From: a virus | Virus record (IMG/VR): IMGVR_UViG_3300011113_000412 | Location: 1-43,107 of that record | Length of the DNA: 43,107 nt | Reading direction: 5' to 3' (one strand) | Part shown: positions 13,017 through 22,107 of the stretch, in pieces | How the letters are laid out: each line of letters begins with the position of its first letter | How positions within the stretch are numbered: the first letter of the stretch is position 1 | Program-made: the position numbers and the translations under genes | The notes under the pieces: model-generated | What the model saw: the letters and a program-made list of their open reading frames with translations, nothing else | The model's database searches: none | Told to the model about the DNA's origin: nothing

Positions 13017-13525
13017 GCACTTTGCCGCTGTATAAGGAGATGCATGCCAAGGGGTTCTTCCCAGGCCACTCCACGAAGAAGAACTCAGCCACGATTACGG
13101 CTTTGATCGACAAGTACGGCGCCCAGACGCTTCTGGATTTCGGCTGTGGCAAGGGCATGCAGTACCATGAGGCAAAGCTTCATGAGGACTGGGGAGTGCC
13201 GATGCCGACTTTGTATGACCCTGCGGTCCCTGGCATCGATGTTCTTCCGAATGCCCTGGCGGTTAAGTTTGACGGGGTGATCTGCTGTGACGTGCTCGAG
13301 CACCTTGAGCTCAAGGAAGCGGCCGGCGTTATCTTTGACGTGACAATCCGCGCCAAGGCGTTCGCTTTCTTCTCGATTGCCACCTATCCAGCAAAGAAAA
13401 CACTGCCAGACGGCCGCAATGCGCATCTGCTGATTCGCTCTGAGGATTGGTGGCGCGGGTTCATGGAAGCCACGGCTCGTTCTGGTCCAGAGATCGTCCT
13501 CGAGTTCGATCACGGAGGCAAATGA
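13013..13525 (+). CDS. SAM-dependent methyltransferase 2
   Basis: 170 residues. Motif I TLLDFGCGKGMQYH (about 39-52) and FDGVICCDVLEHLELKEA (the post-I/motif IV region), then an AFFSIATYPAKKTLPDGRN segment. It is similar in type to, but distinct from, the preceding methyltransferase. ATGA overlap at its start. It probably modifies a sugar or a peptide made by the adjoining transferases; unproven. Confidence 0.8.
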   Translation: MSTLPLYKEMHAKGFFPGHSTKKNSATITALIDKYGAQTLLDFGCGKGMQYHEAKLHEDWGVPMPTLYDPAVPGIDVLPNALAVKFDGVICCDVLEHLELKEAAGVIFDVTIRAKAFAFFSIATYPAKKTLPDGRNAHLLIRSEDWWRGFMEATARSGPEIVLEFDHGGK

Positions 13526-14259
13526 TGGATCCGTTCCCGTACTGGATTGGCTACGACACACGGGAGAAGGACGCTTTTGATGTCTGCTCTTTCTCTTGCC
13601 AGCGGAAGACCACGTACCCCTTGGTGGTGCGCGCTCTGAAGCACAAGGAACTGCGCACCGACCACACGTTTACCCGCAAGTGGATGACCGACGAAAACGG
13701 GCGGATGATTGATGCGATCGATGGCCGGCCGTTCTCGACGGAGTTTGCGTTCACGCGGTTCCTGGTCCCTTACCTTCAGCGGTACAAAGGCTGGGCGCTG
13801 TTTACCGATTGCGATGTCTTGTGGCTGGACGACATTGCCAAGCTTATCGAGGCTGTGGACGATCGGTTTGCCGTGATGTGCGTGAAGCATAACCACATCC
13901 CGCGCAACAAGGTGAAGATGGACGGCCAAGCGCAGCAGCCGTATCCCCGCAAGAACTGGTCTTCGGTGATGCTGTGGAACTGCGGCCATGCCGCCAATCG
14001 CGCTCTCACGCCCCAATACGTCAACACTGCGACGGGAGGGCAGTTGCATGGATTTGAGTGGCTCAAGGACGAGGAAATTGGTGGGCTGGAGCATGGCTGG
14101 AACTTTCTGGTCGGCCATACGCCGGCATCGATCAAACCCAGGGTGATGCACTTCACCGATGGCGGGCCTTGGTTCGAGAACATGATGGAGGCGCCATACG
14201 CCGGATGGTGGATGGCTGAGTTCGATCACATGCTCAAGGAAAAGGGGAAGTTTGAATGA
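13525..14259 (+). CDS. GT8-like (GT-A fold) glycosyltransferase
   Basis: 244 residues. STEFAFTRFLVPYLQRYKGW is followed by ALFTDCDVLWLDDI, giving the metal-binding DxD (Asp95-Cys-Asp97) after a hydrophobic strand, as in GT8-type transferases. Downstream WSSVMLWNCGHAANRAL and a C-terminal MHFTDGGPWFEN (His and acidic residues near the active site) also fit. Two ATGs (13522, 13525) are adjacent; the second has better spacing to GGAGG. Donor and acceptor are unknown. Confidence 0.8.
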   Translation: MDPFPYWIGYDTREKDAFDVCSFSCQRKTTYPLVVRALKHKELRTDHTFTRKWMTDENGRMIDAIDGRPFSTEFAFTRFLVPYLQRYKGWALFTDCDVLWLDDIAKLIEAVDDRFAVMCVKHNHIPRNKVKMDGQAQQPYPRKNWSSVMLWNCGHAANRALTPQYVNTATGGQLHGFEWLKDEEIGGLEHGWNFLVGHTPASIKPRVMHFTDGGPWFENMMEAPYAGWWMAEFDHMLKEKGKFE

Positions 14260-16205
14260 AACTTTTGGTTGTTACGAGCTGGTCTGAGACCGGCTACGAG
14301 CTTTATGGGCGTCGGTTTGTCGAGACCGCGCGCCAGTGGCCGAAATGCATGGAGCTTCTGGTGGTGACAGATGCCATGCTGCAAGACGACGTTGCATTTG
14401 CTGCGTTTAAGGAGCGGCATGCAGATCGCAGAATGGATGCGTCGCTGCCAGAATACGACTATCGGCAGGATTTGCTGCGTTTTTGCCACAAGATTTATGC
14501 ATTGAAGGCTGGCGTCGATCGATCGGACGGCTACGACTATCTGATTTGGCTGGATGGCGACATCGAGACGCGGAAGGCGCCAACTAGCGAGTTCCTGCTC
14601 AAGATTTGCCCGCAGGACAAGGATGGCGCTTTGCTGTCGCGCGCCGGCAGCGCTCCGCACCCCGAATGCGGGTTCATGTCTTTCAACCTACGGGCAAAGG
14701 GGTTGGACTTTCTGAGGTCGTACATCGACTTCTATGAGACCGACCAGATCTTGCAGCTTTCTGAGTTGCACGACAGCCATGCGTTCATGGCCATGCTGGT
14801 GGCGCACATCCAGTCCAAGGATTCAGTCTGGGAGGATCTTTGTCCGGTAGGGACTGGTCCGCACGGGCTTGATGCTTTCGAGGCCTCGATCCTGGACGAG
14901 TTCTTCGTCCACAAGAAGGGCGCCCGCAAGGCCGACATGACTAACGCCGAGATCCTTGCCAAGCTTTTGGATGGCAGGACCGCTCGGGTTGTGCGCACCG
15001 ATCAAGTGCCTGAGACCATTGAAGAAGATCTGGTTGTGTTGCACTGCACAATGAGGCCGGTGGAGGAGATCTCGGCGGCGATTGCCAAGCTTTCTGGCAA
15101 GCAGATCATTTACCACGGCTGGTATTCGCAGGATGTTGCCGGCCGGCACGTTGATACGACCCGGTTTGGCGTGAACAACGTCGTCACGGACCTGGTGGCT
15201 TTCGAGAGCATCGAGGTCGTGCCAGAGGGTGGGTACGTCCACATTGCGGTGCCTCGAGACTTTGCGTTCGATCCGTCCTTGCCCGTGTTCCGCGCGCGGC
15301 CGATGGGGGTCGTGACCAAAGACCAGATGAAGAAGATCACCCAGGGGAGCTACACGACCAACATGCTGGTTCAGACGCAGAACTGTGTGTCGAACGAGCA
15401 AATCCAGGCCAACATCCAGGCGAACCTGTCGTTGATCCCCAAATGGGTTCGGTCGGTGCTTCCTCATCGCAAGCGGGCGATTATCGTTTCTGCCGGCCCA
15501 TCCCTTGAGATGCCCGAGACTTTGGCTGCGATCCGCAAAGAGGTGCAGGACGGGGCAGTTCTTTTCTGCGTGAAGCATTCGCACGGCAAATTGCTACAGA
15601 AAGGAATTATCCCCTTTGGCTGCGTCATGCTTGACCCGCGCCCCCATGAAGGGGTCTCAACGCATGGGGAACAAAGGGCGGATCTTCTGCCGGCGGCGTA
15701 CCCTGGCGTGCGATACTTCGTGGCATCGATGGTCGATCCTTCGACCACCAAGCGGCTGCTTGAGACTGGTGGCGATGTTTGGGGCTGGCATGCGGCTGTT
15801 GGGGCAGATGAGGTGAATGTCCTTCCTGATGACCACCGCAAAATGCTCATGGGGGGAGGATCATCGTCGGCGGGCCGCGCTATGATCCTGGCGTGGCAGT
15901 TCCTCGGGTTCAACTCGATCGGGCTCTATGCGTTTGACTCCTGTCACCTAGACGAGAGCAAGATCGACAAGAACGCGAGGCACCAGGACGGGACCGAGAA
16001 GTACTTTGCTATGGAGGTCGGGGTCGGCACTGAGAAGAAGATGTTCTGGACCGATCGGGACATCCTCTGCCAGGCGCAAGACTTCACTCGGTTCCTTCAA
16101 GAAGTGCCTTGGATCCATTGGGATGCGCATGGACCAGGGATGGTGGCGTGGCTGTGGCAGAACTCCAAGGGGCGGTTGCCCAAGTTTGAGGAAGCGTTCG
16201 GATGA
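14256..16205 (+). CDS. Fusion of DXD glycosyltransferase and Maf/DUF115-like domain
   Basis: 649 residues. Residues 1-250: a GT-A-like domain with YDYLIWLDGDIETR (Asp100-Gly-Asp102 metal site) and later LHDSHAF. Residues 405-600: IIVSAGPSLEMPETLAAIR, VLFCVKHSHGKLL, MLDPRPHEGV, then GGGSSSAGRAMILAWQFLG and LYAFDSCH, the pattern of the DUF115/MptE-like fold found in Maf flagellin-glycosylating enzymes. A middle segment (250-350) joins them. A single protein may thus carry two sugar-transfer activities, or one transferase and a nucleotide-sugar domain. ATGA overlaps on both sides. Confidence 0.75.
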   Translation: MKLLVVTSWSETGYELYGRRFVETARQWPKCMELLVVTDAMLQDDVAFAAFKERHADRRMDASLPEYDYRQDLLRFCHKIYALKAGVDRSDGYDYLIWLDGDIETRKAPTSEFLLKICPQDKDGALLSRAGSAPHPECGFMSFNLRAKGLDFLRSYIDFYETDQILQLSELHDSHAFMAMLVAHIQSKDSVWEDLCPVGTGPHGLDAFEASILDEFFVHKKGARKADMTNAEILAKLLDGRTARVVRTDQVPETIEEDLVVLHCTMRPVEEISAAIAKLSGKQIIYHGWYSQDVAGRHVDTTRFGVNNVVTDLVAFESIEVVPEGGYVHIAVPRDFAFDPSLPVFRARPMGVVTKDQMKKITQGSYTTNMLVQTQNCVSNEQIQANIQANLSLIPKWVRSVLPHRKRAIIVSAGPSLEMPETLAAIRKEVQDGAVLFCVKHSHGKLLQKGIIPFGCVMLDPRPHEGVSTHGEQRADLLPAAYPGVRYFVASMVDPSTTKRLLETGGDVWGWHAAVGADEVNVLPDDHRKMLMGGGSSSAGRAMILAWQFLGFNSIGLYAFDSCHLDESKIDKNARHQDGTEKYFAMEVGVGTEKKMFWTDRDILCQAQDFTRFLQEVPWIHWDAHGPGMVAWLWQNSKGRLPKFEEAFG

Positions 16206-18481
16206 CAGACCGCAAGTGGCGAGGCGACAGCGAAAAGGTTAAGCGCCGGAAGCGGCAAGCCCTTTCTGCGTTCCTGGTCAATGTTGCGGAGAGCCTCGGG
16301 GCTGAAGAGCGCCGGCAGATTGCTCAGGTCTGCCTTGAGGACTTTGAGTCCGATCGCCAAAGCCGTTCTGGCTGGGATGCCATGCATGCCGACTGGGTGG
16401 CCGTCTACAACCAGCAGGATCATGCCATTTCCCGCCCCTGGGAGGGCAGTTCAACCGAAAGTCTCGGCTTGCTGACAGAGGCCTGCAACAGCTTCCAGGC
16501 CAGAGCATACAAGTCGTTCTTCCCGTCTCGGATGCCCGTGGCGGCAATCCCTGTCGGAGAGCAGGGGCCGGATGCTGCCGCTCGGGCAAAACGGGTCGGG
16601 CAGTTTTTGCAATGGTCTCTGTTTATAAAGGACCAGTCCTACAAGGAGGACAAGGCGGCGATGCTGTTGCGCGTCGCGGTCCACGGGTCTGACTTCAGCA
16701 AGACCTACTTTGACCCGGTCATGAACAAGATCGTGGTGCGTCCTGTTCGTGCAGAGGATCTGTACGTTCCCTACAGCGCCGGTCCCGTCAACATCGAAGA
16801 CGTGCAGCGCAAGACCGAGTTGATCCATCTCCCTTTGAACGAAGGGCGGATCCGTGCTGGCGAGGGGTACTTCCTTGTCGCGCCAGATCCAATGGTCATT
16901 GGCAAGCTCAGGTCGCCCATCCAAGACCAGAACGATCAGGATACCGGCATTGTCCAGGTCCAGGCCGAGAGCGAAGATTACGCCCAGATCATTGAGCAGC
17001 ACCGGGATCTCGACCTTGACGGGGATGGGATTGCAGAGCCCTACAAGGTTTGGGTCGATGTCACGTCGGAGGAACTGCTCCGCATCGAGGTCCGCTACCA
17101 GGTTGATGAGACTGGCCGGCCGACTGATGGGCGGTTGCCGATCGAGGAGTACACGCACTATCGGTTCCTGGTGAACCCTGATGGCTTCTACGGGTTCGGG
17201 CTTGGCTTCATGCTGGGCAACACGAACATCGCCATCAACAAGCTACTGCGCCAGTTCATCGACGCTACGACCTTGTCAATCGCCGGCAACATGTCGGGCT
17301 TCATCTCTGAGAGCCTCAACATCAGTAAGGGGCCGGTGAAGATCGAACTTGGCTCATTCAAATCGGTTTCGGCCAGCACGGACGACATCCAGAAAGGCAT
17401 CAAAACCCTTTCCTTTAGTCCGCCGCCGCCTACCGTGATGCAGGCGATCAGTCTGTTGGAGGCCAGGGCACAGCGTATTGGCGCGACAACGGATGCGGTT
17501 TCCGGTGATGTTGGCAAAGTGTTGCAGCCATCCACCGTGACGCAATTGATCGACCAAGCCTTGGTGGTCTTCACGTCGGTCCAGGAGTTCCTGCTCAATT
17601 CCTGGAGCAAGGAGTTGAACAAGATCTACCGGCTGAACAGCCTGTATTTTCGTGGCTACGAGTCGTTTGTCGTCATGAGCCCTGACGGCATTACGCAGAG
17701 CAAGGTGACAGCGGACGACTTTATCCAGGACATGATGATCCTTCCGATCGCTGATCCTCGGCTGGCGAGCCAGCAGTCTCGGTTGCAGAAGGCGCAGTTC
17801 TTGTTTGACTTCGCCACAAAGAACCCGCTGATTGCCCAGAACCCGGCAGCGCTTCTGTCGGTCTCGCGCCGGCTGCTTGAGGAGATGGAGATCGAGTCAA
17901 TCGACTCCTTGCTCCCGCGCAGCCCAGAGGAAATCCCGCCGCCCGCGCCTGATCCCAAGGCAATGGCAGAGCAGCAGAAGATGCAGATGGAGGCGCAGAG
18001 GCTTCAGCTTGAGGCGCAGACTGCCCAACAGGAACTTGCGCTCGAGCAGCAAAAGCAGCAGATCCAGAGCCAGATGGAAGCGGCTCGCATGCAGGGAGAT
18101 CAGATGCTCCAGCAGATGCGCATCGATGGCGAGCGCATGATGGCTCAGATGCGCCTGGAGAACGAGCGGGCTATCGCGCAGGAGAAGCTCGTTCTTGAGC
18201 GAGAACTGGCGACCATGAAGCTGCAATTGCAAGCTCAGATCGATCGCGAGAAGATCATGATGGACGCGGAGGTGAAGCGTGAGGCTGAACAGGCCAAAGC
18301 GCAGATTAACCGTGAGCAGCAGCAAGCTGCGGCGCAATCGACTGAGAATGGGGCCAAGCAGATGGTAGAGATCATGAAGGTGGTCACGACTGCCATGAGC
18401 GGACCTAAGGAAGTCAAGATCGTGTCGCAGCCTCGCGAGGTCATCATTAACCACAAAGGCGACAACGGGTCGTCGGAATAA
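16202..18481 (+). CDS. Portal protein
   Basis: 759 residues. Twelve copies form the ring at the capsid vertex through which DNA is packed. The N-terminus (FESDRQSRSGWDAMHADWV ... RPWEGSSTESLGLLTEACNS) and the central crown/stem region match podovirus-type portals; WVDVTSEELLRIEVRYQ and YGFGLGFMLGNTNIAINKLL are typical. The last roughly 170 residues are a Gln/Glu/Met-rich helix (QQKMQMEAQRLQLEAQ onwards), probably an extended barrel inside the head. The gene overlaps the fusion transferase as ATGA. Unusually, scaffold and capsid are not next to it but start 7 kb later. Confidence 0.88.
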   Translation: MTDRKWRGDSEKVKRRKRQALSAFLVNVAESLGAEERRQIAQVCLEDFESDRQSRSGWDAMHADWVAVYNQQDHAISRPWEGSSTESLGLLTEACNSFQARAYKSFFPSRMPVAAIPVGEQGPDAAARAKRVGQFLQWSLFIKDQSYKEDKAAMLLRVAVHGSDFSKTYFDPVMNKIVVRPVRAEDLYVPYSAGPVNIEDVQRKTELIHLPLNEGRIRAGEGYFLVAPDPMVIGKLRSPIQDQNDQDTGIVQVQAESEDYAQIIEQHRDLDLDGDGIAEPYKVWVDVTSEELLRIEVRYQVDETGRPTDGRLPIEEYTHYRFLVNPDGFYGFGLGFMLGNTNIAINKLLRQFIDATTLSIAGNMSGFISESLNISKGPVKIELGSFKSVSASTDDIQKGIKTLSFSPPPPTVMQAISLLEARAQRIGATTDAVSGDVGKVLQPSTVTQLIDQALVVFTSVQEFLLNSWSKELNKIYRLNSLYFRGYESFVVMSPDGITQSKVTADDFIQDMMILPIADPRLASQQSRLQKAQFLFDFATKNPLIAQNPAALLSVSRRLLEEMEIESIDSLLPRSPEEIPPPAPDPKAMAEQQKMQMEAQRLQLEAQTAQQELALEQQKQQIQSQMEAARMQGDQMLQQMRIDGERMMAQMRLENERAIAQEKLVLERELATMKLQLQAQIDREKIMMDAEVKREAEQAKAQINREQQQAAAQSTENGAKQMVEIMKVVTTAMSGPKEVKIVSQPREVIINHKGDNGSSE

Positions 18482-18501
18482 TTGCAGCGAAAGGTTAGGA
18501 C

Positions 18502-18933
18502 ATGGGCAAGAGCCGCGACTTCTCGAACGACTTCCTCAAGTTGTTCTTCAACGGCGGGGCCATCGCCAACCTGGCGCAGAACACCGCCACGTCGCCACTG
18601 ACAGACCTTTGGTTTAGCCTCCACAGCGCAGACCCTGGCGCGACGGGCAACCAGACGACTAACGAGGTCAGCTACACATCCTACGTCCGGGCTGCGGTGG
18701 CGCGCACGTCGGCTGCGTTCGTGGTGTCTGCCAACACGGTGCGCTTGGCCGCGAACCTGGACTTCGCCGCCTCGACGGGCGGTGCGGCCGTCTCCGCAAC
18801 CTTCTTCAGCGTGGGGAAGGGGAGTAGCGGGGCCACGCAGATCCTGTATTCTGGCACCCTGACGCCTGGGATCTCGATCTCCAGCGGCACGACCCCTCGC
18901 ATCAACTCGGGCCAGATCATCACGGAGGACTGA
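18502..18933 (+). CDS. Putative virion structural protein
   Basis: 143 residues. An N-terminal hydrophobic/aromatic part (FLKLFFNGGAIANLAQNT), then LWFSLHSADPGATGNQTTNE and VSYTSYVRAAVART, a pattern found repeatedly in phage structural genes, and a beta-rich, Gly/Ser/Thr-rich end. It is probably a minor head or neck component. It stands alone between portal and surface genes. Role not established. Confidence 0.65.
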   Translation: MGKSRDFSNDFLKLFFNGGAIANLAQNTATSPLTDLWFSLHSADPGATGNQTTNEVSYTSYVRAAVARTSAAFVVSANTVRLAANLDFAASTGGAAVSATFFSVGKGSSGATQILYSGTLTPGISISSGTTPRINSGQIITED

Positions 18934-18934
18934 C

Positions 18935-20266
18935 GTGGCAGACAACGTCGGCATCACCCCAGGTTCTGGGGACAAGGCCGCAAGCCGGTCGGTCACTTAC
19001 AGCGGCGAGACCGCTCAGGTTCAGATCGTCGGCCTGTCCGTTGTCTCCGGTCCCGATGACGCCAAAACGGTCGAGGATGTCAGCGCGGCCGCCCCTCTCC
19101 CTGTCCGTATGGATCAGGGGCCGGGCGCTCTGGTCACCGAGAACGGGGCGTTGAGGGTTGACCCGACTCAGGTCAACGAGCAGGCCCAGGAGGTTCTCAA
19201 CGCCACTGGTCTTAAGAGCCTGGGCGACGAGCCACTCCAGATGGTTGGTTTGCACCCCAGCTTCCCCTTGCCCATCGACACGGCCATGCCGATGCCGGTT
19301 GCGGGGCGCGATCCTGTCGGCGCGCAGCGGCAAGTTTCCGTTAATGCCAACGGCGAAATTATTGTTGCTGCGCCTTCTGATGCATCTGGAGTTGAAAAGT
19401 CTTTTGCTCGGCTCAGTTACGCAACTGTCGGGCTTCCTCAATTTGATGTTTACGATACAAAAGGGTACGCGGCTGCTTTTATCTTGTATGAGAAAGGCGG
19501 TAACAACTTTGTAGGAGTTGAATTTTCAAACAACCGCACAAACTGGGTCCAGGGCTTGTGGTATGTAACTTCTGGAATTGTGAATAGCGGCACCGGAACG
19601 TGGCAGTATGGAATCAACCCAAGCGGCACCTACAATATTATTGTGCCGTGCTACGCAAGGTATATGAGATTTGCATCGAACGTAGGTAGCGCAGAAGCAA
19701 CTGCATTTACAGTGACTTTGAAAGCAGTTTGCAGCGTACCTATACCAATTACAGGGCAAGTGGTGGCTTCTAACATCACGCAGATTGCCGGAACCGCCGT
19801 CTCGACGGGCTTCGCCCAACTTGGCGTCAACGCATTCGGCCCTACTGCCCCAAACGCGGCTCATAGCACCAACAACCCGGTGCAGATTTCCGGTTCGGAC
19901 GGTACGTTCGTGCGGCGCATCCTGACCGATGTCGCGGGCAACACCCAGGTCGTCGGAGGGCTGGTCGCGGGCGCGTCTGCCCTTCTCAGCACCACCGGAG
20001 TGCGCCCCGTTCAGCAAGGGGTGCTGGACGGAGAAGGCCGCGTCCGCCATGTGGTGGGGACGCCCAGAGGGCAGATCAACGTCCGCCAGGACGACGCCAC
20101 CACCACGTCGGAAGCTGGCGTGATCGATGCCCTCAACGATGTGGTGCGAGAGCTAAAGCTGCTCAACGCGCGCATCGGAGATCTTCCCTATTGGCTAGGC
20201 GTCGGTGCGGCGATGCCTGATGACGCCTCAACCTTCCGCGACGATCCCTACCTTTTCAACCAGTAA
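18935..20266 (+). CDS. Putative virion surface or tail protein
   Basis: 443 residues from GTG 18935 with GGAGGA just upstream. The N-terminal part is beta-rich and Ala/Val-rich; the centre (about 150-270) has a YDTKGYAAAFILYEKGG and NNRTNWVQGLWYV lectin-like beta pattern, with locally lower GC than the flanks; the C-terminus ends in a short helix (VIDALNDVVRELKLLNARIG) that could trimerise. This suggests a receptor-binding or decoration protein with a domain swapped in. No precise family was recognised. Confidence 0.6.
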   Translation: MADNVGITPGSGDKAASRSVTYSGETAQVQIVGLSVVSGPDDAKTVEDVSAAAPLPVRMDQGPGALVTENGALRVDPTQVNEQAQEVLNATGLKSLGDEPLQMVGLHPSFPLPIDTAMPMPVAGRDPVGAQRQVSVNANGEIIVAAPSDASGVEKSFARLSYATVGLPQFDVYDTKGYAAAFILYEKGGNNFVGVEFSNNRTNWVQGLWYVTSGIVNSGTGTWQYGINPSGTYNIIVPCYARYMRFASNVGSAEATAFTVTLKAVCSVPIPITGQVVASNITQIAGTAVSTGFAQLGVNAFGPTAPNAAHSTNNPVQISGSDGTFVRRILTDVAGNTQVVGGLVAGASALLSTTGVRPVQQGVLDGEGRVRHVVGTPRGQINVRQDDATTTSEAGVIDALNDVVRELKLLNARIGDLPYWLGVGAAMPDDASTFRDDPYLFNQ

Positions 20267-20277
20267 GGAGACTACCA

Positions 20278-20949
20278 ATGCTTGTTCAAGGCACGACCGG
20301 CCCGGTCAACTTCGGAGATGGCGTCAACCCGCCGCTGCGTCAGGGCCGACAGGGTGACGTGATGGTTTCGGTTCTGCACGGCGAGATGTACGAGCAGAAT
20401 TATCGCGGCAACTTGTTCTTCACCGGCCACACCGGTCTCACGGCGCTTTCGGCCAACACGATCACGCTGACGGCGACGACGACCCCGATCCTCGGCGTCT
20501 ACAACCCGGCCTCTTCGCCCGTCAACCTCGTCATGCTGCACGGGATGCTCAACGTCGTCGCGAACAACCTGACCAGCGGCGCGGCTCCTGGCGCGTTCAT
20601 GTGGGCGGTCAGCACGGGCAACAACGCGATTTCCACTGGCCTGACCCCGTACAACGCCAAGAGCCTCGTCGCCGCCGGATCGCAGGGTCGCGGTTTTGCC
20701 GGTGCAACCGCGTTGACCGGCCTGACCAACAACCTCGTCATCGCCGCCGGGTCGAACTTCAACAGCCCCACGGGCCTGACGTACACGACCCTTGGCAGCA
20801 CCGCCCTGCTGACCCCGTTCGGCGGATTCGAGAACTTCGACGGCTCGATCATCGTCCCGCCGGGTGGCGTGCTGGCGCTGCTGAACACGACATCCTCGAC
20901 GGTGTTCAGCGCTTACGGTCGCTTGATGTGGGAAGAAGTTCCGATCTGA
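20278..20949 (+). CDS. Putative structural protein
   Basis: 223 residues, Gly/Ala/Thr/Asn-rich and beta-type (MLVQGTTGPVNFGDGV at the start; YGRLMWEEVPI at the end). ATG 20278 follows AAGGAG. Such composition fits a virion surface or fibre protein. No catalytic motifs are visible. It lies between two other structural candidates. Confidence 0.6.
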   Translation: MLVQGTTGPVNFGDGVNPPLRQGRQGDVMVSVLHGEMYEQNYRGNLFFTGHTGLTALSANTITLTATTTPILGVYNPASSPVNLVMLHGMLNVVANNLTSGAAPGAFMWAVSTGNNAISTGLTPYNAKSLVAAGSQGRGFAGATALTGLTNNLVIAAGSNFNSPTGLTYTTLGSTALLTPFGGFENFDGSIIVPPGGVLALLNTTSSTVFSAYGRLMWEEVPI

Positions 20950-20957
20950 GGCGCGGG

Positions 20958-21125
20958 ATGATGACCATTGATTACATGCTTTCGATGGCCGAGAGGCGCT
21001 TGGCGCAATTGGAACTCGCCAAGCGCAACTCGGAGCAGAGCGGCGACCTTAGCGCCGTGCTGGACATCAACGACCAGATCATCCAGACGCAGGACACCAT
21101 CGCCAAGCTGACGCCCCTGGCCTGA
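20958..21125 (+). CDS. Small helical protein
   Basis: 55 residues, MMTIDYMLSMAERRLAQLEL and a second helix with IIQTQDTIAKLTPLA. ATG 20958 or 20961 lies behind a GCGGG-type site. It is too short for a confident family; it may be a structural chaperone or linker. Confidence 0.55.
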   Translation: MMTIDYMLSMAERRLAQLELAKRNSEQSGDLSAVLDINDQIIQTQDTIAKLTPLA

Positions 21126-21159
21126 CTTGGGGGCATAAGGCGGCCGCCGGGAGCATGTA

Positions 21160-22077
21160 GTGGCAGGCATACAGGGCCTTCTATTCCTTTTCGGCGGCCT
21201 CCTCGGCCAGGGTGGCGTTGCTGCGGCCAACGCCTCCGCAACTGGCACCAGCACGGTTGACGCGACGGCTTCTGCAACTGCGAGCGCAGACGCGTCGGCG
21301 GTTGGCACAAGCACAGTTGCAGCAGTCGGGTCCACTGGTGGGGCGGTAGCCGCTGCTGATGCTGCGGCAACGGGCGCAAGCACTGTTGCGGCAAGCGCCA
21401 CGGCAGTTCTCGGAACTGACGCCTCCGCAACCGGCACAAGCATAGTCGCCGCCACCGCATCCCGCACGCAGTCTGCCGATGCACTGGCGGTCGGCACTAG
21501 CACCGTTGACGCTGTCAGCGCTCGCGTTCAGGCGGCAGACGCCAACGCAGTCGGCAGCAGCACGGTCAATGCCGTCACCCCAAGCGTTGCGGCGACCTCC
21601 GCATCGGCAACTGGCCAGAGCATTGTCTCGGCAGAGGCGCGGATCGTTGGCGGCGCGGCGTCGGTCCCGCAAAAGTTTGCTCGGTGGGCATCTTATCAGC
21701 GCAAGCCAGGGTCGTTCCTGCGCCAGGTCAGCCCAGGTGTTTACCTTCGTGCCGGCACTGATGAACCGCCTGTAGTCGTTGTCAACGATCGCGAGCTTGG
21801 GCCAGCCGCAGATCTTCGCGGCGATCGACTTGCCGGCATGCTGGCTCAGGGCTTGGACCGCCGGGATGCGCGGAAGATCCGCAAGATCCTGCGTCGCCTT
21901 GACGAGCCTCCTGCGGCCGCTGAAGTCGAGCCTCCGAAACCGCCTACGCCACCAAAGTCCGCAGAGGCGCAGAAGCTGATCGAGGAGGTCAACGCCTCGA
22001 CCAGTCGTCGGTATACGATCAGGTCTGAAGCGATCGATGAGGAGATTGCGGTCCTGGTCGCGCTTGGTATCGTGTGA
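21160..22077 (+). CDS. Ala/Ser/Thr repeat protein, virion surface candidate
   Basis: 305 residues from GTG 21160. Residues 1-20 are hydrophobic (IQGLLFLFGGLLGQGG). Residues 22-165 hold seven imperfect repeats of 20-22 residues with core ASATGTSTV, varying to AVGTSTV, ATGASTV and AVGSSTV. The C-terminal part (from about 170) is a different basic domain (PQKFARWASYQRKPGSF ... SPGVYLRAGTDEPP) and a helical end. The repeats are rich in Ser/Thr, so O-glycosylation is conceivable given the island upstream, but nothing here proves it. Confidence 0.6.
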   Translation: MAGIQGLLFLFGGLLGQGGVAAANASATGTSTVDATASATASADASAVGTSTVAAVGSTGGAVAAADAAATGASTVAASATAVLGTDASATGTSIVAATASRTQSADALAVGTSTVDAVSARVQAADANAVGSSTVNAVTPSVAATSASATGQSIVSAEARIVGGAASVPQKFARWASYQRKPGSFLRQVSPGVYLRAGTDEPPVVVVNDRELGPAADLRGDRLAGMLAQGLDRRDARKIRKILRRLDEPPAAAEVEPPKPPTPPKSAEAQKLIEEVNASTSRRYTIRSEAIDEEIAVLVALGIV

Positions 22078-22081
22078 TCAA

Positions 22082-22107
22082 GGGGAGATACCCTCCCCTA
22101 AGAACCT
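22082..22107 (+). other. Hairpin and shared downstream motif
   Basis: GGGGAG-ATACC-CTCCCC (22082-22098) is a perfect six-base stem followed by TAAGAACCT. A similar layout (terminator, then ACAGAACCT) precedes the gene at 28388. There is no T-run here, so it is a weak terminator candidate or a regulatory element. Confidence 0.35.

Noticed and set aside
13085-14229. Minus-strand frames opposite the methyltransferase and GT8-like genes
   Set aside because: Antisense shadows; the sense proteins have clear motif I and DxD signatures and coupled starts.
15829-15845. Second CTGATGA sequence as another hammerhead
   Set aside because: It is inside the fusion transferase coding sequence and no GAAA with pairing stems surrounds it.
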